Part shown: in pieces, positions 12,431 through 24,477 of the stretch
Numbering within the stretch: the first letter of the stretch is position 1
How the letters are laid out: each line of letters begins with the position of its first letter
From: Dermanyssus gallinae
Lineage: Eukaryota; Arthropoda; Arachnida; Mesostigmata; Dermanyssidae
Length of the DNA: 64,000 bases
Assembly (NCBI GenBank): GCA_003439945.1
Contig: QVRM01002043.1
Span: forward strand, 45,780 to 109,779
Reading direction: 5' to 3'
Program-made: the position numbers and the translations under genes
The notes under the pieces: generated by a model
Databases searched by the model: none
Told to the model about the DNA's origin: nothing
What the model saw: the letters and a program-made list of their open reading frames with translations, nothing else

Positions 12431-14008
12431 CCCCTGGGATGAAAAACACCACTATTATCAGCTAGTGGAGTGCAACAAGGCGATCCGCTAGGACCTGCTT
12501 TATTCAGCCTCGGGGTATCCAGCTTAGTTGCACGCATGAAGAGCCCTTTTAGCGTTTGGTACCTAAATGACGCAACGATTGGAGGTCCACTAGATCGTGT
12601 TATGTGTGATACTCTTAACGTGCTGAATTTTGCAGAAGAGGCAGGCATTATCCTTAATGCCACTAAGCGTGAAGTCATAACATTGGTAGGTAATGCCCAA
12701 GAACAGGGTGAAATGTTTAGGGCGGTTTCGAAGGTCTTGCCAGAATCTAGGCTCGTTGACTTGGACGAGTTGGAGCTTCTGGGAGCCCCAATAAGCGTAT
12801 AATCGATTTCAAAGACCCGAAGCAAATGCGCTCTCGCTTAACGGCGATGCATTCGCAAGAAAACTTAACTATACCCTGCGCACTTCACCAGCTATTAAAT
12901 GTCACGAGGATCTTCAAGCTTACGACGATACCACAAAAAGCATTTTAGGTGCGGTATTAAACGTCGACTTGCATGATAACATTTGGAAAGGAGCAACCCT
13001 TCCAATTGCAGAAGGACGACTTGGTATTAGATTAGCGACGAAGTTGGCTCCCATGCCGTGCTGCGTCTCTATTGGAATTTGGTGAACTCGCAAATACGTT
13101 GGTCAAACCAGGCGACTAAGGAATTATAAGAGCTAACGACGCTGCATAGCTAATAGCTAGACAAACAACTGGACCAGGCCCCTGGCAAGATCGTCCTACA
13201 CCGCATACAGTGGACTCCTGCAGATGCAGCGCTGCAGCTAGAGAGCTATAAGACAGCCTCCAACCCCCAGTGGTAAAAGCTGTCTTTCTGGCAGCACGGA
13301 ACACATTTAGTGGAGACTTTCAAAAGTGTTTCCCTTCCCCGCAGCTGGGTATCATGCTGGACAACACTTCATTCCGCATGGTAACAGCTATTGGAATAGG
13401 TGCCCCGGTTTGCAACCCCTACAGTCGCAACGCTATGGTACTACAGTAAATGAGGATGGACTTCACCCTCTTAGCTGCATCAAAAGCCATGGTAGAGTTT
13501 CTTGACACGCTGAAATCATTGCAATTTTAAGAAGAGCCTTACGAAGGGCTGGCAAACCAAGCACTCTCGAGCCCAGATTCGGACTTGATGACGACAATGG
13601 ACCTGACGGTGTAACAATCTCGCTATGGGCTAACGGCAAATGCTTTGTAGGGCTACAGTGTCCTGCACAGTGGCTCCCTCATATATACGCCACAGTTAAC
13701 TAGAAGCAGGATAGGTTGCGCGCAGAAGATGGTAAAAACACAAGTACCAGGAACTGGAGACGGGTAACATCGTAGTGCCAATATCTATAGAAACAATGGG
13801 TCCGATAAGCAAGGGAACCAAAAAGTTCATTAGTGAGATGGGCAAACGGATCTCACAGGCAATCGGCTCAAAGGCGAGTTTTTACGGCAACTGCTGTCGC
13901 TTGCAGTGTGCCGAGGAAACGCCGGTTGTATTATCGGTTCCATGGAACAATATTTAGGAGCTAGGAGAAGACAAGGAGTACACGTTCACAGCTCACAATT
14001 GTAACATT
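12431..14008 (+). pseudogene. RLE-type LINE, RT to endonuclease end, flanked by (TAA)n
   Basis: A 5'-truncated copy of the family seen intact-ish at 60.3-64 kb. It opens inside RT motif B (GVQQGDPLGPALFSL), then motif C as WYLNDATIGG, where the first catalytic Asp is Asn (the 60-kb copy has WYLDD), then LDELELLGAP. After a stop at 12800 other frames continue with LNYTLRTSP, ILGAVLNVDLHDNIW and ATLPIAEGRLGIR, followed by pieces matching the C-terminal region of this family: LGTMLDNTSFRM, GPDGVTISLWANGKC (the P-D of the restriction-like nuclease; the later Asp is not preserved) and VPISIETMGPI...FISEMGKRI (13775-13957). About 50 bases of 3' UTR precede the right-hand (TAA)n. It has several stops and frameshifts and is dead. 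The family groups with R2/R4-like RLE elements by gross architecture; exact clade unknown. Confidence 0.75.
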
Positions 14009-14010
14009 TA

Positions 14011-14091
<81 letters not shown>

Positions 14092-14139
14092 TATTATTAT
14101 TATTATTATTATTATAATCATCATCATCATCATCACCAT
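14009..14139. repeat. (TAA)n / (ATT)n / (ATC)n compound microsatellite
   Basis: About 27 AAT units pass directly into about 8 ATT units and then into ATC units. The AAT/ATT switch makes a self-complementary junction at 14090. It forms the 3' flank of the RLE LINE. Confidence 0.95.
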
Positions 14140-15974
14140 CAGACTTACAGGACACGCTGAACTCAACGCCACAGTAAGGGCCCTCAGAAGGCCTATGGTC
14201 ATACGGAAAAAACCTTATATAGGATGTAACCGTTTCAGGCACGGCGGCATTGTCGTATATGTCGGGATACACTCGGCCCCATCAGCACAGGGAAAAATCC
14301 TGAACGATATTGAAAAGCGTATAGAAGACGTTATAGGCGGTCCACGCAAGGCCATATTTTGAGACAGATGATGTCTTTGGCTGTTTGTATAGGGAACGTG
14401 CCTTCTGTTATATGTGCTATAAATTGACAGAAAGCGAGCAGAGCAAAATGAATCTAGTTTATCCGCTCATATCTCAAATTTGTAATAATAATAATAACAT
14501 TAACACGTGCAAATCAAAATGTCCGCTTAAAATAATTTATAAGATGTATAATCAAAACTGCACTAAGAATGCTACACACAGACGAAACGTTGCAATAGCT
14601 ATCGCGGCAAATAACGCGATAAAGACAAGATTAGGAAGGTATGACTTTCTTTGCGGTCAGACGCCTTTGGTGTGCGGGTCGGTCGTCAAGGTTTTTTTTA
14701 GTGTGCCTGAGCATAGTACACTCCCTTACAGCTGATGGATATCGTGCATCCTGCACGGTGGTCCTGCGCATGGAGCTCGCCAGCAACTCCTCGAGGGTGT
14801 TTTGTCGCCCAAAACTGGCCTACCCTGTGCTATAGGTATCGGGCTAGTCGAAACTCGGCCGTGAACGTCTCTCCAAGCTAATATGTATAGGTCCCTTTAG
14901 ACCTCACCGGCTACGGCAGCTTTTGCCATAAATTATTAGGGGTCATGTAAGCCAGTCTTTAGGCAGCCACTATTCGCCAGTCCACGGGCGAAACAATGTG
15001 TTGCTTGCTACACGGGCGTTCAACGTTGCCCCCGACTGGAGATAATGCATATTACTAGTGGAAAAAATTGCATCAACGAGAGTGCATACGAAATGATCTC
15101 TGGATGGCCGCTCATGTGCAGGCGACCTCTCTGAGAATTAACTCGATGTGTACGCAGATACGTGTGTATATTTATAAATATAGTGCCTTCCATTCTTTGG
15201 ATTTTTTAGAAAATACAAATATATGATATAAATTGTCGCACACGTTTATTACAGAACTTATTTTAAGCGCCTGAAAATGCACGTCATTGTTTAGATTAAT
15301 TGCGGCTCTCAAAGTGGACGATTGCTAAGAGAACTAAGCTATGCCGTGTTACCGTCTGCCGAAAAAAGAGGCTTTGCACTTGTGTTGATTGTTATAACCT
15401 CCCTAATAAATCTGTTTGTGGAGTACTAGGAATAACAGTTAGTTATAGTTGACGAATTCGATTTAAAATCGTTTGTATTTATCACTAAGAAATACATCGT
15501 TCATAGTTTTAACGAAAATTAAATTTCTAAAAATACCATTGTACTAGCCTTCCATTAAAAAAAACCTGTATTTATTTGCAGAGCCAAACGAATTTCAAGA
15601 CGAAAATCCTCGTGAAAGAAATCGAAAGATCGCTGCCGCTCTGGTCATAATCTGGCCGCGGCTAAGTTCGCTCGGTGCGCGTCATCTCTGACCCGTAAAA
15701 TTATTTACGGCGCTGTTCCTAGTGGGGCGTAAATTTACCTTACGGAGCCTCCTGCCGCTCTGATCTACCATGTGCATCTATCATCGCTGATGTCCATGGC
15801 TGGGCAGCCATTTCTCATCGTACCCGACGACGACAGGGCCTGCCCGTTGGGGCAGAGCGACAAGCCAATCAAGTAGCTAACAAGTGATAGATTGAGTCCT
15901 GTAGCCGGATCCTGTGGGCTAGCGTTAAGGACAGATAGGGTCAGGTTGTGGGCTCTCGCCCTCATAAAACTCTC

Positions 15975-15978
<4 letters not shown>
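14140..15978. other. Unassigned region
   Basis: Contains a 116-codon plus-strand ORF (14385-14735) with an Asn-rich stretch from AAT repeats and a 66-codon minus-strand ORF (15765-15965). Neither resembles a family I know and neither has a second copy here. Confidence 0.4.

Positions 15979-16023
<45 letters not shown>
15979..16023. repeat. (TA)n microsatellite
   Basis: Pure TA run. A shorter one lies at 16483-16503. Nothing else is recognised between 16024 and 17139. Confidence 0.95.
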
Positions 16024-16024
<1 letters not shown>

Positions 16025-17139
16025 GTGTGTTTTCGTTGCTCCGGCGAGGTCATGCGCTAGGCCAACCAACCTTACAAGGTTAAACGACTGACTGGACCCG
16101 GACGCCACTCTGCCACTTATCTAGCTGCAGCATGAAGCAGGTACTCAGGCATAAAATCCTGTGACAAGGCGATAAGATGGGGCGCGGCTGCCATGAGTGG
16201 CCATAGCGCAGACTCATCTCAGTACAGTAGCGAGTGGATACGGCGGCGACGATGCAGATGAACCATAATAGTGGCCTTTTTTCGTCAAGTGTAGAACTGC
16301 CCTCTCTACACGTATAGTGTACAACACTTCTATAACCTAGCTAACTCATAATCCTATTTTGCGCTCACTATCGGATTTGAGGAGAAATGTGATCTTAAGA
16401 TTGACGATACCTACTCAATTTATTAAAAGCATACTGCACATTAGCTATTTACATCTAATGAGCGATGTTAGTCATTGCAGGCTATATATATATATATATA
16501 TATGACGCGGATAGCCACAAAATAATGCTCATGCATAGCAACATGTGAATTTGTCTGTATTCTTTTTATTTTACTCGCCGCAGAATTTTTCAGGATTCCA
16601 GGCGGACTATAATTAGCTTAGCAGCCGCCTGCGTTGCATACGTGATGTGTTAGAGGTTTCCTCATGGTTGCCTTAGTCAGGTTTCCTTTAGTCAACTTTC
16701 ACACGGGCTACAAACGGCGACAGCAGCTAGTTTGTCGGCCGTCGGTCGCAGATAACGTCATTGCGTCGGCTGACCTGACCCGCTAAAGCAATAGTCGCGC
16801 TCACCCGGAAAACGTCTCTTGGTCCACCAGATAAGACCCGAATGCCGCTAGTTCCTAGCACCTTATGGGAATGTAGGCAACTACGGTGGCCGTATAGATA
16901 CTTGTCGCTGGACAGCTCCTGTACCGCCTTCAAGATTTGCAGGCGCTGCTCTCCTGATAACTGCTAACAGATCGGTCTGTCGGATCACTAAAGCCAAGTG
17001 CTTTAACGCAGATATAGGTGGCCAGCGATAATGTAACGTTGAGCCCGGCCAGCCAAGGTACTGGACATGAACGCTTTAAACCAGTTTCGTGATACTTTTC
17101 GTATTAAATACCACAATGAACTTCGATCGATTTTTTTAA

Positions 17140-17262
17140 CTTAATGGGAGGTTGGATGGTAATGCACCATCCCTTTTTATTGAGACATCTATGCTCCCTG
17201 TTTTTTTTTATTATGGTCGATTTTTAGTCCACTCCGGCATTTACCTCGTTTAAATTGGGTCA
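17140..17262 (-). repeat. SINE S1, copy 2 (3' half, inverted)
   Basis: The reverse complement carries 'aatgccggagtggact' and then 'cagggagcatagatgtct' and 'accatccaacctcccatt', matching the tail of the S1 copy at 17881-18115. The tRNA-like head is missing. Confidence 0.7.
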
Positions 17263-17383
17263 TCATTGCAGTTCGATTGCCGGCCACAGTGCCTGGCGGG
17301 AACAGACCAGAGTCACACATTACATGGTGACACATCTCTAACGTGTGCTGTGCGTGAGTTTTATAGCGACAGCATGAACCGAC

Positions 17384-17600
17384 CGTGGCGGCATGGTCTA
17401 GGGGACTAGTGCGCTAGTCGTGATTGTCATCTACCGGGGTGTCGCCGGTTCGATCCCTGTTGTTGATCGAGTGGTCTTTAAGCGATGCTCATTCAGAATA
17501 GATGATAAACCGTACCGCTGAGAATCAGCGGCCATGCTGCCACAAGGACTGTTAGGAAAACTCTAAATATCTCAGCATGTCCGGCCCTCAGTGCATAGAA
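17384..17600 (+). repeat. tRNA-like SINE, family S3
   Basis: The head has an A box (tggtctagggg) and a B box (ccggttcgatccc) about 54 bases apart, a plausible tRNA-derived pol III promoter. The body that follows is unrelated to tRNA and runs to about 17600. Acceptor-stem pairing is poor, so this is not a functional tRNA gene. Only one copy is seen in the window. Confidence 0.6.
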
Positions 17601-17790
17601 GATATACCTAAATCCTTTCGGCCAAGATTTAACGTCCATGGGACTGCTTTTCGCATTGCTTCATAGACGGACCCCCATAAATACAAATGTGCAACGGTGG
17701 GGTTCGAACCCGCCCACCTATGTGTCTCCTCCGGTCGCGAGGCGCAGACGCATGCCACCACGCCACCGGGCTCGACATAGAAGGTATACC
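17590..17790 (-). repeat. tRNA-derived SINE, family S2, copy 1
   Basis: On the minus strand the head reads tggcgtggtgg (A box) and gggttcgaacccc (B box). The tail includes 'tttgtatttatgggggtccg' and 'tctatgaagcaatgcg'. Shared tails at 24478-24575 and 38320-38480 define the family. Confidence 0.75.
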
Positions 17791-17880
17791 TAACGGTGAT
17801 TTCCAATCCCGTAGGGGACGGAGGATGGTATAGAATAAAAAAAAACAACCTCCTTAAATGTTTTTTTAATTCTAGCGTAA

Positions 17881-18115
17881 ACCGAGCAAGGTGACTTAGT
17901 GGCGAAGCCATTGTCTTGTATTCGGGAGTCGTGGGGTCAAGAACTGGACCGGCCACTCCTAAATTGGTTCCCACAATTTTCAATTTAGACAGAAAGGTTT
18001 AATGCCGGAGTGGATTGTAATCGACCATGATCGATCGACAAAAATCAGGGAGCACGGATGTCTTAATAAAAAAAGATAGTGTATTATCACCATCCAACCC
18101 CCCATTAAAAAACAA
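17881..18115 (+). repeat. SINE S1, copy 3
   Basis: The head gagcaaggtgacttagtgg and B-box-like ggggtcaagaactgg are followed by the S1 body ('ctaaattggttccca', 'aatgccggagtggatt'). It carries an extended 3' tail ('cagggagcacggatgtct', 'accatccaaccccccatt') shared with the inverted copy at 17140-17262, so these two form a subfamily. Confidence 0.75.
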
Positions 18116-20108
18116 AACCTGTTGGGCCTTTTCGGACACAAATCATCCGAAATTTCCCATCCAACAGATCACTAGTCTCTTGCCACTCCCAAAATTAGTC
18201 ACTTTAAAAACGAATCAGTTTCCTTGCCCGATCGTTTAAACGTCGCACCTGACAATGGTAGGAATGCATGCACTTCGATGACTCTGGTTCGACGAAGTGC
18301 TGGTTAATAAAAGGATTGCGATATTCTTCCAACTCATACCTGCGCTCGGGCTAGATCTGTTAAGTGTTTACATTATGTTCTACAATGTATTTTGCAAAAT
18401 AATTACCTTTCTAGGCAAATCTAGTTTTCCTTACGCTAACTGTTGTTGTTTGCAGCTGTACGGTGCTGCTGAAATTCTAAAACTGGACTATACTTTAAGT
18501 TAAGCTATAACAAGCTCGCCCCCTTCTCCACCAGCCCGTTCTTGCAAGACCAATTTCAAGTGTCTGACATAGATTTAAACTTTAGAAAGTCGACTGCAGC
18601 GCAACCATGCAAGATTAGCATGCGCAAATAAAAAAAAACGTATTTTTAGGTTCGAAAGATCGATTTGAATGTGAATTTGATTGTTTAGCGTTGCTTTATT
18701 TTTCCATTCCACGAATACATTGTTAGAGGGGTTGGCTATTTGTGGTTTTTCAAGTTGCCACTTCTTCTGGTATTAGCGACTACGGGAGATGATTGTCGTT
18801 GCCATGCTATGGATACGAACGATTCAAACCGAGTTCGGTCACGGAGTTTCCTTGGTGGCTTGGGTTTCCTCCGTCTCTTTCGTGCATTCACTGCTTACCT
18901 CGTGCGCACTACTGAGTGGAAAGACGTCGAATCCATCCGTTTTCCATTTAAACTTTAACCACCACGATTTAAGTCTGTAAATTTTGCGCAGCCTGGCTGT
19001 TCGCTACAGTCGTCTTTATTCGGCAGAAAGTCGTATATTCAGGCTTTTCCAGCGCCTAATGTGCGGCATGCCATTGCGCTTTGGCACCGTTCCAACGCTA
19101 AGACAAGTCTCTACTGCTCCGTCATCTCCTACAGCAGCTTAGTCAACTAGTAATGCCGCACTTCCTGTTCGTCACGCAGAGCTATGGGAATTGAAATGTG
19201 TCGTCAAGACATGACGGGGCAGCGTTACTCCACTTACAACTACAGCGTTCGATGCACCAGCATTCATACGCATACATACATGTATGTCGCATGATCGCCT
19301 CATGATCGATAGGCTCCAGCCTTGATTGATTGTCGTTGCGCAGTGCTCTATGTAATACTGCTCATTCTGCTCGCTAGTAATTTATTAGCGCTAAGCTAAT
19401 TTAGGCCAAACATAAAAACCCTTTAAAAGGATCTTCTCGGTTGGACATGCGTCGTAATGGGGCCAAGTACGTCACTACCCGTACTTCAGAGCCACCGGCG
19501 GCAATGATCCACCACTCTATCCAAAAACATGCAAACACATACTCGTTCATTAATTACCTACAGTTTCACTAAGCGCTAGCGCGCCGATAGTGCAGACAGA
19601 CGGACTCATAACGGAGCAGTAGTACCGCAAACAACACTCACTGAATTGCGTAGTCAGCGTCAGCGGTAGCAGCCACCGCCGTCATGTTCTACGGTGTTAT
19701 TCTATCATCATAATAATGACGATGATCATCATCATCATCATCCTGCTGAAGCTGTCATTGCTGCCATGAGGCCGGAATTGGACTTTCGTACAACATCCCC
19801 GAGCGTTGCGGTTACGTCTTATTTTTCCAATCAACGTTTTCACGGTCAGTGGTGCTTATTGATTTGATATACGACAGCACAAGTGTGGTACAGCATTAAG
19901 TAGTACTACGAGTTCGTTCTTTCACTACTTCCGCCACTCACCTTTTGCTTTTACTACAGCTTGCCCCGGTTAGCTTTGCTAGAGCATACTAACAATTATT
20001 CACTCGAACTGGAGCTAATGTCTATATTTTATTGATATTTCACACGTGCATAAAAGAACGCCTACGAAAATAAAATGACAGCTAATATACTAACAAAAGG
20101 CAACAGCG
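18116..20108. other. Unassigned region
   Basis: No domain-bearing ORF, no repeat with a partner in this window. A short ATC-type microsatellite is present at 19707-19742. Confidence 0.4.
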
Positions 20109-20658
20109 AGCAACAAAACAACAACAACAACAACAACAACAAAAACAAAAACAACAACAACAACGACGACAGCTAAAACAACAACAATAAAAGGCAACTC
20201 GATTACTTGGTCTATGTCGGCGTGCCACGACGGGAAGTAACGGGCTCCGCTGCGTCGAACTCCGAGAAAACACCGGGCGAGCCCCATCGGAGACTGATTT
20301 AGTAGGTAGACTTTTTTTTAGTGTGTTGGCGCTCTCGAATAGGCTGCAGTAGCAGTAGCGGCAGGGTGAACTATTCGAACGGACTTTGACCGAATCGGCC
20401 AGGCCATGCCGAGGGACAAATGGAGCGACAGATAAGCCTGCCGACAGATGAACAGGGGCAATTTAGGCTCATCATGTCGTTGTTGTTGTCGTCGTCGTCA
20501 TCGTCGCAGCGGTTACTGCTAACCCCAGCTGTACCCCTCTATCTCCCCTGCCGCCGCCGCCGCCACCGCCGTTACCCCGACGAGCAAAGTAGCCGGCCGC
20601 CCCACCAACAACACCATGTCCACATTTACTATCATCATAGTTGCTGTTATTGTTGTCG

Positions 20659-20703
<45 letters not shown>

Positions 20704-21345
20704 TGTTTTTGGATGTTGTAGTCGTCGTCGTCGTCGTTGTTGTCATTGTTGTCGTCGTTGTTGTCATTGTTGTCGTCGTCGTCGTCGTTGTTGTCATTGT
20801 TGTCGTCAACGGCGCGCATTGCCCGCCAAGTGTCTTCAACTCCCGGCCGCCCACCGTCTTTCTAGTTTGCGCGCTGTCGCCTGACCGTTGACTGGACTGA
20901 GGACAACGGGGGCAAAACGGCGGGGGTGGGGTGGGGCACTGAACGCCATCCTGCCAAGCCGAGCGACCTCGTCGTCGTCGTCGTCGTCGTCGTTGTCCAT
21001 CCGTCCGTTGGCTCCATCGTCGGCTAGTACGGGGGGAAGGGTAGGGCAGCTCTTCAACCTAATGGCATTTGGGCATTAGGCGAGAGAGAAATCGTCTGAA
21101 AAAAAGGCGCCCAGAGAGAAAGACAAAAAGTGCAGGAAGCCATATATATATGTATATATATATATATATATATATGAGAAAAGTGGTGGCCTATAGAGGG
21201 GGGACCGTAGACCGAGGTTGGTGAAGGAAGGCATCGTAGTTGTAGCAGCAGCAGCAGCAGCAGCAGCAGTGGCAGTAGTAGTTGTAGTAGTATTAGCCGC
21301 TATAACACCAGTAGCAGCAGCAGCAGCAGACGCAGAAGTAGCCGC
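20109..21345. repeat. Cluster of compound trinucleotide microsatellites
   Basis: (AAC)n at 20117-20170, (GTT)n/(GTC)n at 20476-20500 and 20640-20812, (CGT)n at 20961-20993, a TA run at 21148-21176 and (AGC)n at 21241-21340. ORFs here translate into homopolymers (Cys, Val, Thr, Asn) on both strands and are artefacts of the repeats. Surrounding DNA is GC-rich relative to the rest of the window. Confidence 0.9.
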
Positions 21346-22960
21346 GGGCTGAAAGATGGGAAGGGGGTTCGGAGCAATGGCGATGAGAACGACGACACAA
21401 CAGCCGAGGCCGCCACCGACGCCATGCCAAAGCGACGGGCCGAGGGCCGCCGCCGCCGCCCCCCCCCCCATCCCCCCCACCAAGACGCACACGCACATCC
21501 ACGGAGACACACGGAGTCTCTCAGGGGGGCAGGAAAATAAACGTCGGGTCGTCGTCTTTCGTTGAAAAAAATCCCGTTTGCCAGCGGGAGATTTTTTGTT
21601 GTTGGTCTCGGTACTGGTCCTGCTCGTCGTCGCCGCCGCCGCCGTGCTGATGTCGCCGTGGTGGTGGTGGTGGTGGCGGTGCGTCTTGAAGCTGATGGCG
21701 ACACAGAGCGCGCCAACATTTCGGATCGGTTTGCCTGCCGGTGGGTGGCTGGACCTGCCAGGCTGGCCTGGATAAGTGCGCCCCTTCGTGACCGTGATCG
21801 TGGGCACTGCCACACCCCCCTTAATCAACTTGAGCCTTTCTCAACGACGGTTCGCGTTTGGACGACGCTAGCGGCCGAACGACTTGGCATCGTTTTTCCT
21901 CGCTTTCCTCGCTCTGCTCCTCTTCTTTTCATCATCTTCTTCTTCTTCTTCGTCTTCCTGCGTTGGGAGGCCGCCACTTTGTCGGGTTCCGATAGTAACG
22001 ACGCGTGGACTCCACTCATAGACGAGGCAAAACTCCACGGCCCAAAAGTCTCCTTGCTCTCCCTGGAGGAGTTTCATCACTCCCCATATCCCAAACCCAG
22101 CCCCCGCCGCCAATTCGCCTGCAGCGATAATGTAGAAGAACAGAAACAGACACTTTTATTGCACGCACTCAATTCTCGGTCTCTTACTCTCTACTCGGCC
22201 AGGTAGCCTTTACCACTAACCCAGATCCGAAGCGGCACCTCAAGCGACAGCAATCATGAGACTACTTGAAATCGTTTGTTGACCAAGAGGTTGTTGGCAA
22301 GTTCAACTAATTGTGCAGTTAGTCAGTCCGAGTGTGTGTCATTGTAGGGTATGCCCTGACTGGTTGTTTTTGTCTCTATGAAAGCAAATGCGCCGATATA
22401 TATATATATATATATATGTTTAGTATTTACAAGTATCGTTGATTCTTTTCTGCAATGGCGTCCGTTTTTCACGTATGCGTGTATTGGCTTAGTGTCTTTG
22501 GCGTTAGTTGCATTGGGTGCTTAACGACGAACTGAGGTCAACTATTATTTCTGCGTAGAAAAATTGCGGTACTCACAGAATGGTTCACTGCGAAGGATAC
22601 ATGCCTCAAAGTGCGGACCGATAAGATGGCGTATATTGGGGGCATCGAGTACTGGCCCTACATGTGTACATATGCATGTTCGTTGTATGCATATATTTAA
22701 CTGAATTCTTGCTGTTCTCATTGCTGTCGTTGTTGCTGTTGCCATCTTTTTGCGCTACATGTTTGCTCTCTGCCAGCAACCGAGATATTGCCAACTCTTT
22801 GACGTCAGCCCGAGGGTATATCGAAGCTTCTGCTATTAGATGCACGGAAAACTCGACGAGTCTTTCTTCTAGACGCTCTGGAAGAATCCACCGCTAGCCA
22901 CGCACACGAGTTGAGCGAGTCAGTACTGAAACAGCGCTGCCATAGCCTGTGCAGCAAGTT
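21346..22960. other. GC-rich unassigned region
   Basis: A 214-codon plus-strand ORF (21562-22206) spans Arg- and Val-rich low-complexity segments produced by GCC and GTG repeats, so it is not credible as a gene. A TA run lies at 22397-22417. It could be 5' flanking or first-intron DNA of a host gene, but no exon is identifiable. Confidence 0.35.
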
Positions 22961-23152
22961 CCGAGCAAGATGGCTTAGTGGCAAAGCCTTTGACTTGCAT
23001 TCGGGTGGACTGGCTCCGAGACCCAGACCGGCCACTCTTAAATTGGTTTGCATGGTTCTCAATGTAGATAAGAAAAATGCCGGAGTAGATTAAAAATTAG
23101 CCATGACATGAAAAAACCGTATACAGGTATTAGCCTTACGGGAAATCTAAAA
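22961..23152 (+). repeat. SINE S1, copy 4
   Basis: Head gagcaagatggcttagtggc, B-box region ggctccgagaccc, body 'ttaaattggtttgcatgg' and 'atgccggagtagatt', AT-rich end. It is the closest relative of copy 1 at 7636. Confidence 0.75.
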
Positions 23153-23404
23153 AAAAATCGAAGCAAGGAGCGAGGCAGACATGCCCTATTGTACTGCCCT
23201 ACGGTTCCTGTGTACCAGAAAAATAAAGAATAAAAGCGTTTGCCTTTGGCAAAAGAGACCTTTTTTACTCTAAGAGAGAGAGGCACAACAGTAGTTTGAC
23301 GTCAAATCCCGGCTAGCTACTGGTACCTATCATTAATTCTCTGCTTGACATCGTTCTGGCGGGTGTTTGGGTCGGCCGCTTCGTCATTTGCCTGTGCGGA
23401 GATG

Positions 23405-23475
23405 CCACGGAAGAGACAGGCGACGAAACGTCAGTAAGTCAGTCAGTTAGTCAAACGAAGATCCATCGACGTAGT
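23405..23475 (+). promoter_or_regulatory. Candidate TATA-less core promoter
   Basis: Two TCAGT initiator-like motifs (around 23429 and 23437) are followed about 27 bases later by AGATC, close to the spacing and sequence of a downstream promoter element. The region downstream is GC-rich. The first ATG ORF (23557) is only 19 codons. Motif match only; no gene was identified behind it. Confidence 0.25.
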
Positions 23476-24389
23476 TGTTGTTGTTGTTGTTGTTGTACAG
23501 CATCAGTACATTCCGGACGGCGGTCGACTGGTTTCGTTAGTGCGCGAGTACGCAAGTATGCCTAACCAAACAGCGGCTGGGCAGGCTATGAGCGCGACAG
23601 CAGCGACTACGAGTTGATCCATCATTGCATTCATAGGCATCTATCTGTGCGTCGTGTTGTCATGTCACGTCGTTGTGGGTCGTCGTCGTCGTCGAGGACC
23701 CGCTCGGCGTCGTGCACCCGTCTCGCTTCTCCGGCTCTTCTCCGGGGGTGTAGCCGGGTCTCGCCGCCCGGCTCCGGAAGGTCGCGACGTCTATAGATTG
23801 ACAATGACGTCAACGGCGTCGACAACGTTTGATTTGTCTCGTGCGGCGCTGCGAGATATCGGTGGGATTGCTCTTCATACGAGCGGTGACAACACTTTTT
23901 GGCTGCTTCTCAGAGACGTAGCGTGCTTGTTTTTTTTCGTTTTTTTTTTTTTGCTTCGCCTTTCCATCCACATCTATGCGTCTCCGGGACAACTAACTAC
24001 GAGACGACTATGACTCGTGGTTGACTAGGGATGACTACGGCGTGTCGTGCATGTTCAGGGGGGTCGGATGTGCTGCGGTGCGGTGAGGGTGTTGCCGCTC
24101 GGCCTGCAGCAAGATATCATCTGCCTGCCGGCCTTCAGCAAGAGCCACCCGCCCACTGTATGAGGAGGCAGACAGGCAGGCGGTCATTGGTGGGTGGTGA
24201 TCGATGAACTGAAGTTTTGGTTGTGGCCGCAACTTCTGGCTGCCCGGCCATTGCTGCAGCGCGTTACAGCGCCACAGCGCTTTCTTCCGTCTGGCAAGCA
24301 GTTCACTTTGCTGCTGGTTCCGACGGGTTACGACTGCGCGAATCGTGTGTGAGAAGATGTTCTCTGCCAGAACGCGACAACTTCTCTCT
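23476..24389. other. GC-rich stretch without identified gene
   Basis: Starts with a (GTT)n run at 23478-23497. ORFs of up to 119 codons on both strands are Arg- and Ser-rich with no recognised domain. The S2-like tail further right is annotated separately. Confidence 0.35.

Positions 24390-24391
<2 letters not shown>

Positions 24392-24456
<65 letters not shown>
24392..24456. repeat. (CT)n followed by (TA)n
   Basis: About 30 bases of CT pass into about 34 bases of TA, then into GA-rich sequence. Confidence 0.95.
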
Positions 24457-24459
<3 letters not shown>

Positions 24460-24477
24460 AGAGAGAGAAAGAGAGAG

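Noticed and set aside
13961..14272. ORFs with poly-Ile, poly-Tyr or poly-Asn over the TAA microsatellite
   Set aside because: Pure repeat translation.
17384..17460. Functional tRNA gene
   Set aside because: A and B boxes are present, but cloverleaf stems pair poorly and the unit continues into a SINE-like body.
18740..18958. Signal-peptide-like 72-codon ORF (MWFFKLPLLLVLA)
   Set aside because: The first codon is TTG, not ATG; no promoter match or paralogue, so probably chance.
20420..20884. Long ORFs in 20.4-20.9 kb encoding poly-Cys, poly-Val, poly-Thr or poly-Asn
   Set aside because: They are translations of GTT/GTC repeats in several frames on both strands; no unique sequence supports a gene.
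21562..22206. 214-codon ORF on the plus strand
   Set aside because: Arg and Val runs come from GCC/GTG repeats, no domain, and ORFs of similar length occur on the opposite strand over the same DNA.
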